From positions 1-20,337 of the forward strand of contig MZXQ01000059.1 of assembly GCA_002926195.1 (NCBI GenBank): a stretch of DNA of 20,337 nt. Direction: 5' to 3'. A program made the translations under genes and the position numbers. Source of the DNA: Candidatus Methanomarinus sp. HR1. GTDB lineage: Archaea; Halobacteriota; Methanosarcinia; Methanosarcinales; Methanocomedenaceae. Below are positions 1 to 6,819 of the stretch, piece by piece; the first letter of the stretch is position 1, and every line of letters starts with the position of its first letter. The notes below the pieces were generated by a model. The model had not been told where the DNA came from, ran no database searches, and saw only the letters and a program-made list of their open reading frames with translations.

Positions 1-232
1 CTTCTTTGTGTTCTAACAAATGGATCAGGTCATGGACCCACTGTCGTTCAGGTTCGGTAAGTGAGTCCTTATTGATCAGTTTCCAGATAATGTCGTGTAG
101 TTGTATGGTTTTTCCATCTGTTGTGATCTCGTCAGGTATTGGTTCCCCTACCCATACAAGGTATCGCTGAAGGCCGAAGAGGAAGTGTTTCCGGTCTTTT
201 TCTGATATAAGATTGTCGATGTCATGTTCCAT
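1..232 (-). CDS. DUF5788-like protein, N-terminal part (cut by window edge)
   Basis: This frame is open from ATG 232 to the window edge, giving 77 residues of a truncated protein. An in-frame TGA lies three codons upstream, so the ATG is the only reasonable start. The protein is charged and soluble. It shows the pattern VGEPIPDEI around residues 26-34, then a segment with IIWKL, then LTEPERQWV and a closing HLLEHKE. I recall this layout (an 'IP..I' core, then 'L...VW', then 'LT..E...V..L...L..KE') from the archaeal DUF5788 family, whose function is unknown. The family assignment is from memory. No strong Shine-Dalgarno site precedes the start, and a TATA-like element sits about 30 bp upstream, which fits a short-leader transcript. 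The C-terminus is outside the window. Confidence 0.6.
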   Translation of the reverse strand, partial: MEHDIDNLISEKDRKHFLFGLQRYLVWVGEPIPDEITTDGKTIQLHDIIWKLINKDSLTEPERQWVHDLIHLLEHKE

Positions 233-258
233 GAATGTTCACTGGATTTCATTCATCG

Positions 259-271
259 TTATAAAATAAAT
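259..271 (-). promoter_or_regulatory. Candidate TATA box for the DUF5788-like gene
   Basis: On the minus strand this reads TTTATTTTATAA, an archaeal TATA-box-like sequence about 27-38 bp upstream of the ATG at 232. The usual 25-bp spacing would put transcription start near 240, so the leader would be very short. That agrees with the lack of a Shine-Dalgarno site. This is pattern only. Confidence 0.35.
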
Positions 272-290
272 AGATATCGCTGGGTAGAAA

Positions 291-340
291 CTGCACGCCC
301 TTTAGGCGTAGCAGGCACTCACCTCCGTAGGAGTTGGGTG
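291..340. other. Two adjacent hairpins between genes (terminator, small RNA or element end)
   Basis: Two strong inverted repeats sit back to back. The first pairs CTGCACGCC (291-299) with GGCGTaGCAG (305-314), with a 5-base loop and one bulged A. The second pairs 316-326 with 330-340, eleven positions with one mismatch and one G-T wobble, around a 3-base loop GTA. They lie downstream of the cysteine-rich gene and upstream of the DUF5788-like gene. They could be terminators or a structured RNA. The bulged hairpin with a CTTTAGG loop also resembles ends of IS200/IS605-type elements. No transposase is seen nearby. Confidence 0.45.
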
Positions 341-394
341 TATCCGTGTCTATATTAATCTTTCATTTTACCATACTTTTTGAAGTGGATACGT

Positions 395-946
395 TTATTG
401 CTGCGATTTTCTTTTTAATTCATCAAGCAGATCATCAACAGCACCTTTATCTCTTACCCATGCCTTATTAACCCCATAAACCATATTCAACCTTAAAGGA
501 ACACAACAGCAAGTGCAGCAGTTACATATAGAATAATACTTCCCTCTGCACTGTATAATACACTGAACCAATTTTCTTGCACTGCACTCATCAATTATAT
601 CCTTTGCCTCATCTTTACTTATTTGCGTAAATTCATCACTTCTAAATTCAGTAAAAATATCATAACCCACCCCAATAACCAGATCTGTCCTGATCGGATT
701 GTCACAATTACCAAAGACCTTTCTGCACTTACAATCACCCACTGCAAGATTTTGCGCCCTATCTATAACCTGCTTTGCCTCCTCTCCAGTTAGAACAAGA
801 GCTGAATGCTGACTTACAGCAGACCAATTTAACAAAGCCTTTACAATTCTTCCTATAATAGGCAGTTTTGTGAATTTTGCGCCAAATATATAGAGCCTTA
901 TAATAAACTCCTGATGGAAACCATAGAACTTAAGAAAATGATGCAT
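395..946 (-). CDS. Cysteine-rich Fe-S-type protein with CNCCxCCC motif
   Basis: The protein has 183 aa with 12 cysteines. The N-terminus (residues 1-50) is hydrophobic and basic with no cysteine. Then come C72, C74 and C81 (a CKC.......C group), C121, C129 and C133, and a dense cluster CNCCTCCC at 141-148. Such clusters occur in ferredoxin-like proteins of anaerobes, so binding of one or two iron-sulfur clusters, or another thiol-bound metal, is likely. The spacing is not that of a classical CxxCxxCxxxC ferredoxin. The ATG at 946 has only a weak GGAAG site upstream. The gene follows tRNA-Ser in the same direction but is separated by a T-tract, so it is probably its own unit. Substrate and partner are unknown. 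Confidence 0.7.
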   Translation of the reverse strand: MHHFLKFYGFHQEFIIRLYIFGAKFTKLPIIGRIVKALLNWSAVSQHSALVLTGEEAKQVIDRAQNLAVGDCKCRKVFGNCDNPIRTDLVIGVGYDIFTEFRSDEFTQISKDEAKDIIDECSARKLVQCIIQCRGKYYSICNCCTCCCVPLRLNMVYGVNKAWVRDKGAVDDLLDELKRKSQQ

Positions 947-962
947 ATCGATCTTCCTTACC

Positions 963-984
963 TGTTTTTTTAAAAAAATAAAAT
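963..984 (-). terminator. T-rich terminator after tRNA-Ser
   Basis: On the minus strand, about 31 bases after the tRNA 3' end, the sequence runs ATTTTATTTTTTT followed by A7. A run of T on the transcript strand is the usual archaeal termination signal. The T7/A7 stretch is also self-complementary. It would end the superoperon and tRNA transcript before the cysteine-rich gene. Confidence 0.45.
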
Positions 985-1014
985 TCTCGCTAACGCCCGG
1001 ATATTGTTAATTTA

Positions 1015-1098
1015 CGCCGAGGGGGAGATTCGAACTCCCGAGGGGCTTAAGCCCCACAAGCTTTCCAGGCTTGCGCCATACCGCTAGACTACCTCGGC
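1015..1098 (-). tRNA. tRNA-Ser (anticodon GGA)
   Basis: The minus strand folds into a complete class II tRNA of 84 nt. The acceptor stem is GCCGAGG/CCTCGGC with discriminator G. The D stem is GTC/GGC. The anticodon stem CAAGC/GCTTG encloses the loop CTGGAAA, so the anticodon is GGA (bases 1064-1066). A long variable arm pairs GGGGC with GCCCC, and the T arm is GGGAG-TTCGAAT-CTCCC. The long variable arm and the GGA anticodon identify serine. No intron is present and CCA is not encoded. The first ten bases overlap the end of cbf5, so the tRNA is probably cut from the superoperon transcript. Confidence 0.97.
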
Positions 1099-2105
1099 AA
1101 ATTGGTATCCTTTTTCGCTAGCCAGCCCTTTGGATACGTGCCTTCACGCATCAATACTCGTTTGGATTGGGCCGCCAGACCCGTATCAGTATTAAGTACG
1201 CAATCAGTATCCATAAGCGCTTGTGCCAGTGCCACTGCCTCGCCCTTTAAACTCATGACCAGTACAGTATCATCAGGTTGTATGTCAGTATCTATCTTCA
1301 CTATACCTGGCACTGCCAGAGATGCACCATGACAGATCGCATCCACGGCATTGTCCCGTATAATAATACGGGGCAGATGTACCAGACCCATCTCCATGGG
1401 CTGGATCACACGCCGCAGTTCACTCTCCTTGCCTGATTCCTGACACATTACCACAGCATCTTTTAGGTCGAATAGTGTAATTAAACTATCATCTTCCTTA
1501 AAGGGTCCGCTTCTGGTACGACGCAACTCCTGCATATGAGCACCCGTACCCAGCGCTGCACCAATATCATGGCATAACTTCCTGATATAAGTACCGGATT
1601 CGCATCCTACACGCATCAGTACACTACTGCCCTCTATCTCCATAATATCCAGGTAATAGATAGTCCGTATTCTGAGCTCGCGTTTTATTGCAGACTTTAC
1701 AGGAGGACGCTGATAGATAGGTCCTGTAAACTCACTGGCGATCCTCTCAATAACAGTTTTCTTAACAATAGAATGTAATCTCATTAAACATATATATTCT
1801 TTACCTGCTTTCATTAATGACCCTACTGATTTAGTAGCATCTCCTAACATAACAGGTAACAGTCCGGTTACTTTAGGATCAAGTGTCCCACCGTGACCGG
1901 CTTTTGGAATATTCAGAATCTTTTTCACCCATGACACAACTTCATGACTGGTAGGTCCGGATGGTTTATCCAGGTTAATGACACCCAGGCTAATATACTC
2001 CTTTATAGGACGCCGGTTAGGTATATAGCCATAGTCAGGATCTGTAATAGCTTCAGTTTTCTCTATAAGCTCACGGGACACATCCAGAGGTAATCTATTT
2101 GTCAA
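1089..2105 (-). CDS. cbf5: tRNA/rRNA pseudouridine synthase Cbf5 (TruB family)
   Basis: This 338-aa protein is the catalytic subunit of archaeal H/ACA RNPs, which convert uridine to pseudouridine in rRNA. In archaea it can also modify tRNA U55. It has the TruB signature HGGTLDPKVTG, with the catalytic aspartate at D76, and KPSGPTSHEVV at about 47-57. A 'YIRKLCHDIG' block follows, then a C-terminal PUA domain from about residue 240. The start is TTG at 2105, supported by GAGG seven bases upstream; cmk ends 1 bp before it. The stop TAG (1089-1091) lies inside tRNA-Ser, so the last codons and the stop come from tRNA bases. Length and motifs are normal for the family. Confidence 0.95.
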   Translation of the reverse strand: MTNRLPLDVSRELIEKTEAITDPDYGYIPNRRPIKEYISLGVINLDKPSGPTSHEVVSWVKKILNIPKAGHGGTLDPKVTGLLPVMLGDATKSVGSLMKAGKEYICLMRLHSIVKKTVIERIASEFTGPIYQRPPVKSAIKRELRIRTIYYLDIMEIEGSSVLMRVGCESGTYIRKLCHDIGAALGTGAHMQELRRTRSGPFKEDDSLITLFDLKDAVVMCQESGKESELRRVIQPMEMGLVHLPRIIIRDNAVDAICHGASLAVPGIVKIDTDIQPDDTVLVMSLKGEAVALAQALMDTDCVLNTDTGLAAQSKRVLMREGTYPKGWLAKKDTNLPR

Positions 2106-2106
2106 T

Positions 2107-2646
2107 CTAATCCCTCAGTCCCTTTTTTTTCATTGATCTTATAGCAGTAATAGCAAGTTGTGCAGTTGCCTCAGGGTTCCATACACTGGATTCTATCACC
2201 AGATCATACGGTGATAGATCAGAAATATCGATATCATAAAATTCACGATATCGTTTTGCTTCACTCTCCTGACGGGTCAGTGTCTCCTGCATGGCCTGCT
2301 CAAAAGAGATGTTTTCTCTTTGGGCTATTCGCCTGGCTCTCACCTTTATATCTGTTTTAAGCATGATCTTAAGCTCAGCATCAATGAACCTGCCTGAAAG
2401 TCTGCCTTCAAATAAAAGATCATCGCCATGTTTTGAAACCTCTACCTGATGCCCGTCGATCTGTTTATCAATCGCAGGATCAGCCTGTGCCATATACCCG
2501 AACTCTTCAAGACTGACACCTCTTTCTTTTGCCATTGCACGAAACATATCACCTGATGATATATAAGCAAGATTAAAATAATCAGTAATAACATTCGAAA
2601 GAGTACTCGTCCCACTCCCGGGTGGTCCGCTTATTGTAACAATCAT
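2107..2646 (-). CDS. cmk: Cytidylate kinase, archaeal type
   Basis: A 179-aa P-loop kinase that phosphorylates CMP and dCMP with ATP. The Walker A motif is GPPGSGTST (7-15). ISSGDMFR (30-37) and a GRLSGRF substrate-loop motif (about 81-87) follow, then an arginine-rich lid (RARRIAQRE). The length is that of the short archaeal Cmk, below the roughly 220 aa of bacterial enzymes. It sits between the DUF106 gene and cbf5 in an arrangement common in Euryarchaeota. Its start is 2 bases after the upstream stop and has only a weak GGCGG ribosome site, which suggests translational coupling. Many Euryarchaeota carry L34e and L14e genes in this neighbourhood; neither is present here. Confidence 0.93.
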   Translation of the reverse strand: MIVTISGPPGSGTSTLSNVITDYFNLAYISSGDMFRAMAKERGVSLEEFGYMAQADPAIDKQIDGHQVEVSKHGDDLLFEGRLSGRFIDAELKIMLKTDIKVRARRIAQRENISFEQAMQETLTRQESEAKRYREFYDIDISDLSPYDLVIESSVWNPEATAQLAITAIRSMKKKGLRD

Positions 2647-2648
2647 AT

Positions 2649-3272
2649 TTAAGCGCCGCCGATATTCAGGCTTTTCCTGATTATCTGGCTGACAGGTAGA
2701 CTACAGATAAAATACCAGAATATCCAGTACTGAATGGGGCCTATAATAAAATCGTTCATTGCTTTCTCACCCCAGAAAGGAAGCACTATCTCAGTCATTA
2801 TTCCAAGATCAGATTGTTGATTAATAAAAAAATATGCCCACATGAACAGCGGTAGTGAGATAATACTGATATAGATCATGGGCTTGAACTGCTGTTTCGT
2901 CATCTTCATCTGGTCTCCCATCATTTCAGAACGCTCAGCTTCCAGTTTCTTAAGCTTTGACTGATTATCAGCAATCTGGGCTTCCTTGTATTCTTTTTGG
3001 AAGTTTTTCATCCTGTCTTGTACATGCCGCATCAACTCCCAGTCCATAGTATATTTCTGGATCAATGATGCATAGAGTCCGGTAATAGCAGCCATAATAA
3101 AAAGCATTACATGGAATGGTAATATATCAGGCAACGGTCCTAACAGGAACCCTACTCCCGTACCTAATTGAAATCTAAAATCCTCTCCCATTATCATAAT
3201 TCCGGCCATTAATGCTACACCAAGCCCTAATGCTAATATATCCGCAATTTTCTTAATATTTACATCTGGCAT
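2649..3272 (-). CDS. EMC3/TMCO1 family membrane protein (DUF106), Oxa1/YidC-like insertase
   Basis: A 207-aa integral membrane protein. Hydrophobic segments fall at about 9-28, 52-71, 131-150 and 177-196. A long charged coiled-coil stretch (about 78-127, rich in K, E, Q and M) lies between segments two and three. That topology is typical of archaeal DUF106 proteins, which are related to YidC/Oxa1 and to eukaryotic EMC3 and TMCO1. They are thought to insert membrane proteins together with the ribosome. Its place in the secY-adk-DUF106-cmk cluster supports a role next to the Sec translocon. The coiled coil is the part expected to face the ribosome. Function is inferred from the family. Confidence 0.88.
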   Translation of the reverse strand: MPDVNIKKIADILALGLGVALMAGIMIMGEDFRFQLGTGVGFLLGPLPDILPFHVMLFIMAAITGLYASLIQKYTMDWELMRHVQDRMKNFQKEYKEAQIADNQSKLKKLEAERSEMMGDQMKMTKQQFKPMIYISIISLPLFMWAYFFINQQSDLGIMTEIVLPFWGEKAMNDFIIGPIQYWIFWYFICSLPVSQIIRKSLNIGGA

Positions 3273-3280
3273 ATCGGAAT

Positions 3281-3934
3281 CTACTCCATTATCATATTTA
3301 TAACTGTCTTGATCTGTTGGAAAATATCCTCAATTCCACCGCTTCCACTCACAGGTCGAACCAGTCCTTTTTTACTGTAATAATCAATAAGAGGATGAGT
3401 TTGTTTGTAATAGGCAGCCAGACGTGTCTTAACTGCAGCCTGGGTATCATCATCCCGATGGTAAAGTTTATCCCCGCAGATATCACATATTCCGTTCACT
3501 TTAGGGGGATTAAATACCATATGATAACTGGCACCGCACCTGCACATCCTTCGACCTGCCAGTCTTTCTATAAGCTCATCATCTGGCACTTCTATATCAA
3601 TCACTACATCAAGATCTTTATTGATCTCACTCAATATCTCTTGCAAAGCCTCAGCCTGCACAACGGTCCTTGGGTATCCGTCTAATAAGAAACCTTTACC
3701 AGTATCGGATTTCAAGAGCCTATCCCTGATAATACCTATCAATACACCATCAGGAACAAGTTCACCTCTATCCATATATTCCTTAGCCTTATACCCAAGT
3801 TGTGTTTTTTTTTTTACATTTTCCCTCAGGATATCACCTGTGGAGATGTGCACAATCCGATACTCCTCACACAGCATCTTGGCCTGAGTACCTTTTCCTG
3901 CACCAGGTGCACCCAGCAATACTAAATTTACCAT
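3281..3934 (-). CDS. adk: Adenylate kinase with zinc-type lid
   Basis: A 217-aa adenylate kinase converting AMP and ATP to two ADP. The P-loop is GAPGAGKGT (8-16). STGDILREN (31-39) and DGYPRT (85-90) are the AMP-binding motifs. The LID domain carries C131, C133, C150 and C153, a four-cysteine zinc site. This is the 'bacterial' long form and not the short trimeric AdkA of some methanogens; it is known in Methanosarcina-type archaea. The gene starts 5 bp after the secY stop, with GGAGGT in the secY 3' end as ribosome site. It ends 8 bp before DUF106. Confidence 0.95.
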   Translation of the reverse strand: MVNLVLLGAPGAGKGTQAKMLCEEYRIVHISTGDILRENVKKKTQLGYKAKEYMDRGELVPDGVLIGIIRDRLLKSDTGKGFLLDGYPRTVVQAEALQEILSEINKDLDVVIDIEVPDDELIERLAGRRMCRCGASYHMVFNPPKVNGICDICGDKLYHRDDDTQAAVKTRLAAYYKQTHPLIDYYSKKGLVRPVSGSGGIEDIFQQIKTVINMIME

Positions 3935-3939
3935 ATTTA

Positions 3940-5475
3940 CTATGTACCTCCAAGGAACTGGCGCATCATCGGATGCATCTCCATCATCTGCTCAGAAGCC
4001 AGGTCTTCATACAACCTGTATACAATACTCACTGTCAGCAGCAATCCGGTACCTCCTGCGCCTCCCAACGTACCCATCAGACTGGCGATTAATGTTAAAA
4101 TACCGATAAATGCTCCACCTATAATAGTAACACGTGGAATATATCTGATCATGACCCGCTCAATACTATCCACATTTCTCCGAAAACCTGGTATTTGCAT
4201 ACCTGACTGGAAGATCTTCTGGGCAGTACTCTTTGCATTCATACCAGTAGTCTCTACCCAGAACAAAGCAAAAATTATCCCTCCGACGATAAGCATAGTA
4301 GCATCCAAACCCACATGCAGAAATATCTGCCATATAGCCGGTACATCTACTACTCCAAAAGCCTCACCATACTGGGCATTTATATCGACGAATTTTTGAT
4401 TTACGAGACCGGGTATCCAGTCATACGGTCCATTAATAGGCGAGATATAATACATCAGACCACTAACCGGATCACTCCCTCGAAACTCACCAAAAATAGT
4501 GATCCCTCTTCCATACAGCAACATACCTACCATCTGGATATTTGCCTGTAACGCCCTGACCAGGATCATTGGCAGTACACTGGCATAGATAAGTTTAACA
4601 GGGAACCGTCCTCTTGCACCACGCACTGCACTGTGGGCAAGCGGGATCTCGATCCTGGTAGATTCTACATAGACAACCATCAAAAAGATCAAAACAGTAC
4701 TGATCAGTGCAAGAATGCTCCCTTCTATGAACACATTATAGAGAGCATTATCACCGAATATATTACTCAACCCGACATCTGTAGTGAAATAAATCCATTT
4801 AGGGATCAGACCAACCGGAGGACTGCCAGGTCCTCCCGGACGAGCAATACTGAACAACCCGGTCACGATGGACTGGGATACACCTGCTACAATGAATAAC
4901 CCCACACCTGAACCTATACCCCATTTGGAAACGATCTCATCCATGAACAGTATAAGGGTACCGCCTATAAAGATCTGAATAAAAATAATAAAAAGTACCA
5001 TCCATTCCCCGCCAACGGATGAGAGATTCAAAAATGCAGCTACCATCTCTGATAAAGCTTCATCAGGCACGATGTATCCACCCAGTAATTGCGGAAGACT
5101 TTCTAATACTATCATCACAAAAACGAGTAGTTTTTGCGCTCCCTGGAAGATAGCCTGGTCTTGTGGATTTGACATATCCATTTTTATTACGTCAGCACCC
5201 ACAAGCAATTGCAGCACAATAGATGCAGTAACAATAGGTCCTATACCCAGTAATAAAAGAGATCCTGAAGCCCCGGCAAAGAATGCCCGGTATTGTTCAA
5301 ACAGATCAACAGATTCTGCAGACATACCAAAAAGCGGAACATTGGATAGCGTAAAATACAGCAATAATATCCCAATGGTCCAGGTCAGTTTGGTCTTAAA
5401 ATGTACATGCCCTTCCGGTCTGGCCACAGCTGGCAATTTTTTCAAGTACGGCTCAATAGTATCCTTAAAAGTCAT
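3940..5475 (-). CDS. secY: Preprotein translocase subunit SecY
   Basis: A 511-aa membrane protein, the central channel of the Sec translocon (SecYEbeta), with about ten hydrophobic segments. The N-terminus (FKDTIEPYLKKLPAVARPEG) is archaeal SecY-like. Cytoplasmic loops with ESTRIEIPLAH (about 271-281) and RGARGRFPVKL match the conserved ribosome-contact loop. TM2 begins at about residue 75 after a glycine-rich plug-like stretch. It is longer than many archaeal SecY proteins (about 430-490 aa), with extra loop sequence around 340-375. The ATG at 5475 is preceded by AGGGG. In front of it lies a 378-bp intercistronic gap filled by repeats, while most cistrons here are 0-20 bp apart. secY expression may therefore be partly separate from the ribosomal genes. 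Confidence 0.96.
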   Translation of the reverse strand: MTFKDTIEPYLKKLPAVARPEGHVHFKTKLTWTIGILLLYFTLSNVPLFGMSAESVDLFEQYRAFFAGASGSLLLLGIGPIVTASIVLQLLVGADVIKMDMSNPQDQAIFQGAQKLLVFVMIVLESLPQLLGGYIVPDEALSEMVAAFLNLSSVGGEWMVLFIIFIQIFIGGTLILFMDEIVSKWGIGSGVGLFIVAGVSQSIVTGLFSIARPGGPGSPPVGLIPKWIYFTTDVGLSNIFGDNALYNVFIEGSILALISTVLIFLMVVYVESTRIEIPLAHSAVRGARGRFPVKLIYASVLPMILVRALQANIQMVGMLLYGRGITIFGEFRGSDPVSGLMYYISPINGPYDWIPGLVNQKFVDINAQYGEAFGVVDVPAIWQIFLHVGLDATMLIVGGIIFALFWVETTGMNAKSTAQKIFQSGMQIPGFRRNVDSIERVMIRYIPRVTIIGGAFIGILTLIASLMGTLGGAGGTGLLLTVSIVYRLYEDLASEQMMEMHPMMRQFLGGT

Positions 5476-5490
5476 TACATACCCCTGGTC

Positions 5491-5780
5491 TTGATAGTAT
5501 TATTATATTAGTAATAAGTATTGTAGTAGTAGTATAGTTATATTAGCAATAAGTATTGTAGTAGTAGTATAGTTATATTAGCAATAAGTATTGTAGTAGT
5601 AGTATAGTTATATTAGCAATAAGTATTGTAGTAGTAGTATAGTTATATTAGCAATAAGTATTGTAGTAGTAGTATAGTTATATTAGCAATAAGTATTGTA
5701 GTAGTAGTATAGTTATATTAGCAATAAGTATTGTAGTAGTAGTATAGTTATATTAGTACTAAAGTATTATAGTTATATTG
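5491..5780. repeat. 35-bp tandem repeat (minisatellite) between rpl15 and secY
   Basis: Six perfect head-to-tail copies of a 35-bp unit run from 5521 to 5730; the plus-strand unit starts TTGTAGTAGTAGTATAGTTA. A degenerate copy precedes them (5491-5520). A partial copy (5731-5756) and a further decayed fragment (to about 5780) follow. There are no spacers, so it is not CRISPR. The unit itself contains a GTA/GTAGTAG microrepeat. In the operon transcript the repeat is nearly free of G, rich in UAA and unlikely to fold. Thirty-five is not a multiple of three and all frames meet stops. Perfect identity points to recent expansion by slippage or unequal exchange. Confidence 0.97.
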
Positions 5781-5890
5781 TGCATTAACAATTTATTATT
5801 ATTGCTCCTGAGCAGATTCCGATACTTGTTCTATTTGCATTAACAATTTATTATTATTGCTCCTGAGCAGATTCCGATACTTGTTCTATT
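5781..5890. repeat. 55-bp tandem duplication of the rpl15 3' end
   Basis: Bases 5781-5835 and 5836-5890 are identical. The right copy holds the last eleven or so codons of rpl15, its stop (5854-5856) and 18 bp of trailer. The left copy is the same piece again, lying after the stop. Because the right copy has the stop, the L15 protein is not changed. The duplication abuts the 35-bp minisatellite, so this gap has been a site of repeated slippage. Confidence 0.97.
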
Positions 5891-6348
5891 TGTTCTACTT
5901 GTTCCGATTCCTGTGGAAGATAATCTTCAATTCGTCCACCTGCTTCTTCTATCCTGGATCTGGCCCTGTTACTACAATCCGTAACAGTAATGACCATGGA
6001 TTTTGTGACTCTACCTGTACCCAGCAACTTATCAATCGGATACTCCAGTTCTGCCAGGTTTATATGATACACATCATCTTCTTTTTGTGCATCTCCATCC
6101 AGTACAAGCTGTTGGGCCATTTCGTCCAGTTCACCAATATTTACAATGGACTGACTTGATATGACTTTTTGGGGTCGTTTGAACCCGTGCTTTCCAAAAG
6201 TATAACCTTGCAGGAAATTACGTACGAAATGGTGCTTATCATTACCTGCATTGCCGTGACCTCCACGACTTCCGGCACCACGGCGGTTCTTATGCGTACC
6301 GCCTCCACACGTCCGGGACCCTCTATATTTTGTTACATTCTTTTTCAT
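5854..6348 (-). CDS. rpl15: 50S ribosomal protein L15 (uL15)
   Basis: A 164-aa large-subunit protein. The N-terminal half is glycine- and arginine-rich (RGSRTCGGGTHKNRRGAGSRG at about 9-29), which threads into the 23S rRNA. The C-terminal globular part ends with VTDCSNRARSRIEEAGG. An acidic glutamine/glutamate tail follows (145-164, with EQVEQIEQV). Archaeal L15 is usually about 140-150 aa, so the tail is the extra part. Its DNA is repetitive (GAACAAGTAGAACAA...) and its end is duplicated downstream. The start ATG has GAGGTGA six bases upstream, overlapping the rpl30 stop. Confidence 0.96.
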   Translation of the reverse strand: MKKNVTKYRGSRTCGGGTHKNRRGAGSRGGHGNAGNDKHHFVRNFLQGYTFGKHGFKRPQKVISSQSIVNIGELDEMAQQLVLDGDAQKEDDVYHINLAELEYPIDKLLGTGRVTKSMVITVTDCSNRARSRIEEAGGRIEDYLPQESEQVEQIEQVSESAQEQ

Positions 6349-6354
6349 TCAGGT

Positions 6355-6819
6355 TCACCTCATTTTATGAAGCAGTGCATTTATTCCGTCTCCATGATAT
6401 CCCAGTGTACCTCCCTCAGGTACTGTCTTTTTAATACCTTTATGCCCCTTTCTGGGAGGATGAAGCCTGAATAAAGGTTTTAATTGTGGTACGTCCTTAA
6501 GTGATACATCCCCTGAGCACACAGCCTGTGCCATAGCATTGATATCATCAAAGGAAGTATGCTCTTTAACATAATCATCTGTTAATTGAATGCCTCCAAC
6601 CAGCTCGCCCCGGTTGTGCATCATTTGTCCCAGAATTTCAGGTGAAATAATTCCCCATGCCACATAGTCCTTAACCTTTTGTATCATACCTTTATTATGA
6701 GGATTCTCTTCCAGCACTGCACAGTGATTATTCCTGTTTAGTCTTAACATTTTCAATGTATCTTTGATCTGAGGTCTTGTATTGACCACTGACCGAAGCC
6801 TTACTACCGCATACATCAT
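6355..6819 (-). CDS. rpl30: 50S ribosomal protein L30 (uL30)
   Basis: A 154-aa protein with the archaeal/eukaryotic L30/L7 layout: N-terminal AVVRLRSVVNTRPQIKDTLKMLRL, then a NHC-VLEENP stretch and a C-terminal extension ending in a basic GHKGIKKTVPEGG motif. Bacterial L30 has only about 60 aa. The gene overlaps the rps5 stop (ATGA). It begins with two consecutive ATG codons; the second (6816) sits seven bases after GGAGG and may be the true start. L30 binds 5S-proximal 23S rRNA in the large subunit. Confidence 0.95.
   Translation of the reverse strand: MMYAVVRLRSVVNTRPQIKDTLKMLRLNRNNHCAVLEENPHNKGMIQKVKDYVAWGIISPEILGQMMHNRGELVGGIQLTDDYVKEHTSFDDINAMAQAVCSGDVSLKDVPQLKPLFRLHPPRKGHKGIKKTVPEGGTLGYHGDGINALLHKMR

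Noticed and set aside
1089..1098. Sequencing error creating the cbf5/tRNA overlap
   Set aside because: The tRNA folds perfectly and the cbf5 frame is intact to the PUA domain end, so both are supported.
5491..5780. CRISPR array
   Set aside because: The 35-bp units touch each other with no spacers and there are no cas genes, so it is a plain tandem repeat.
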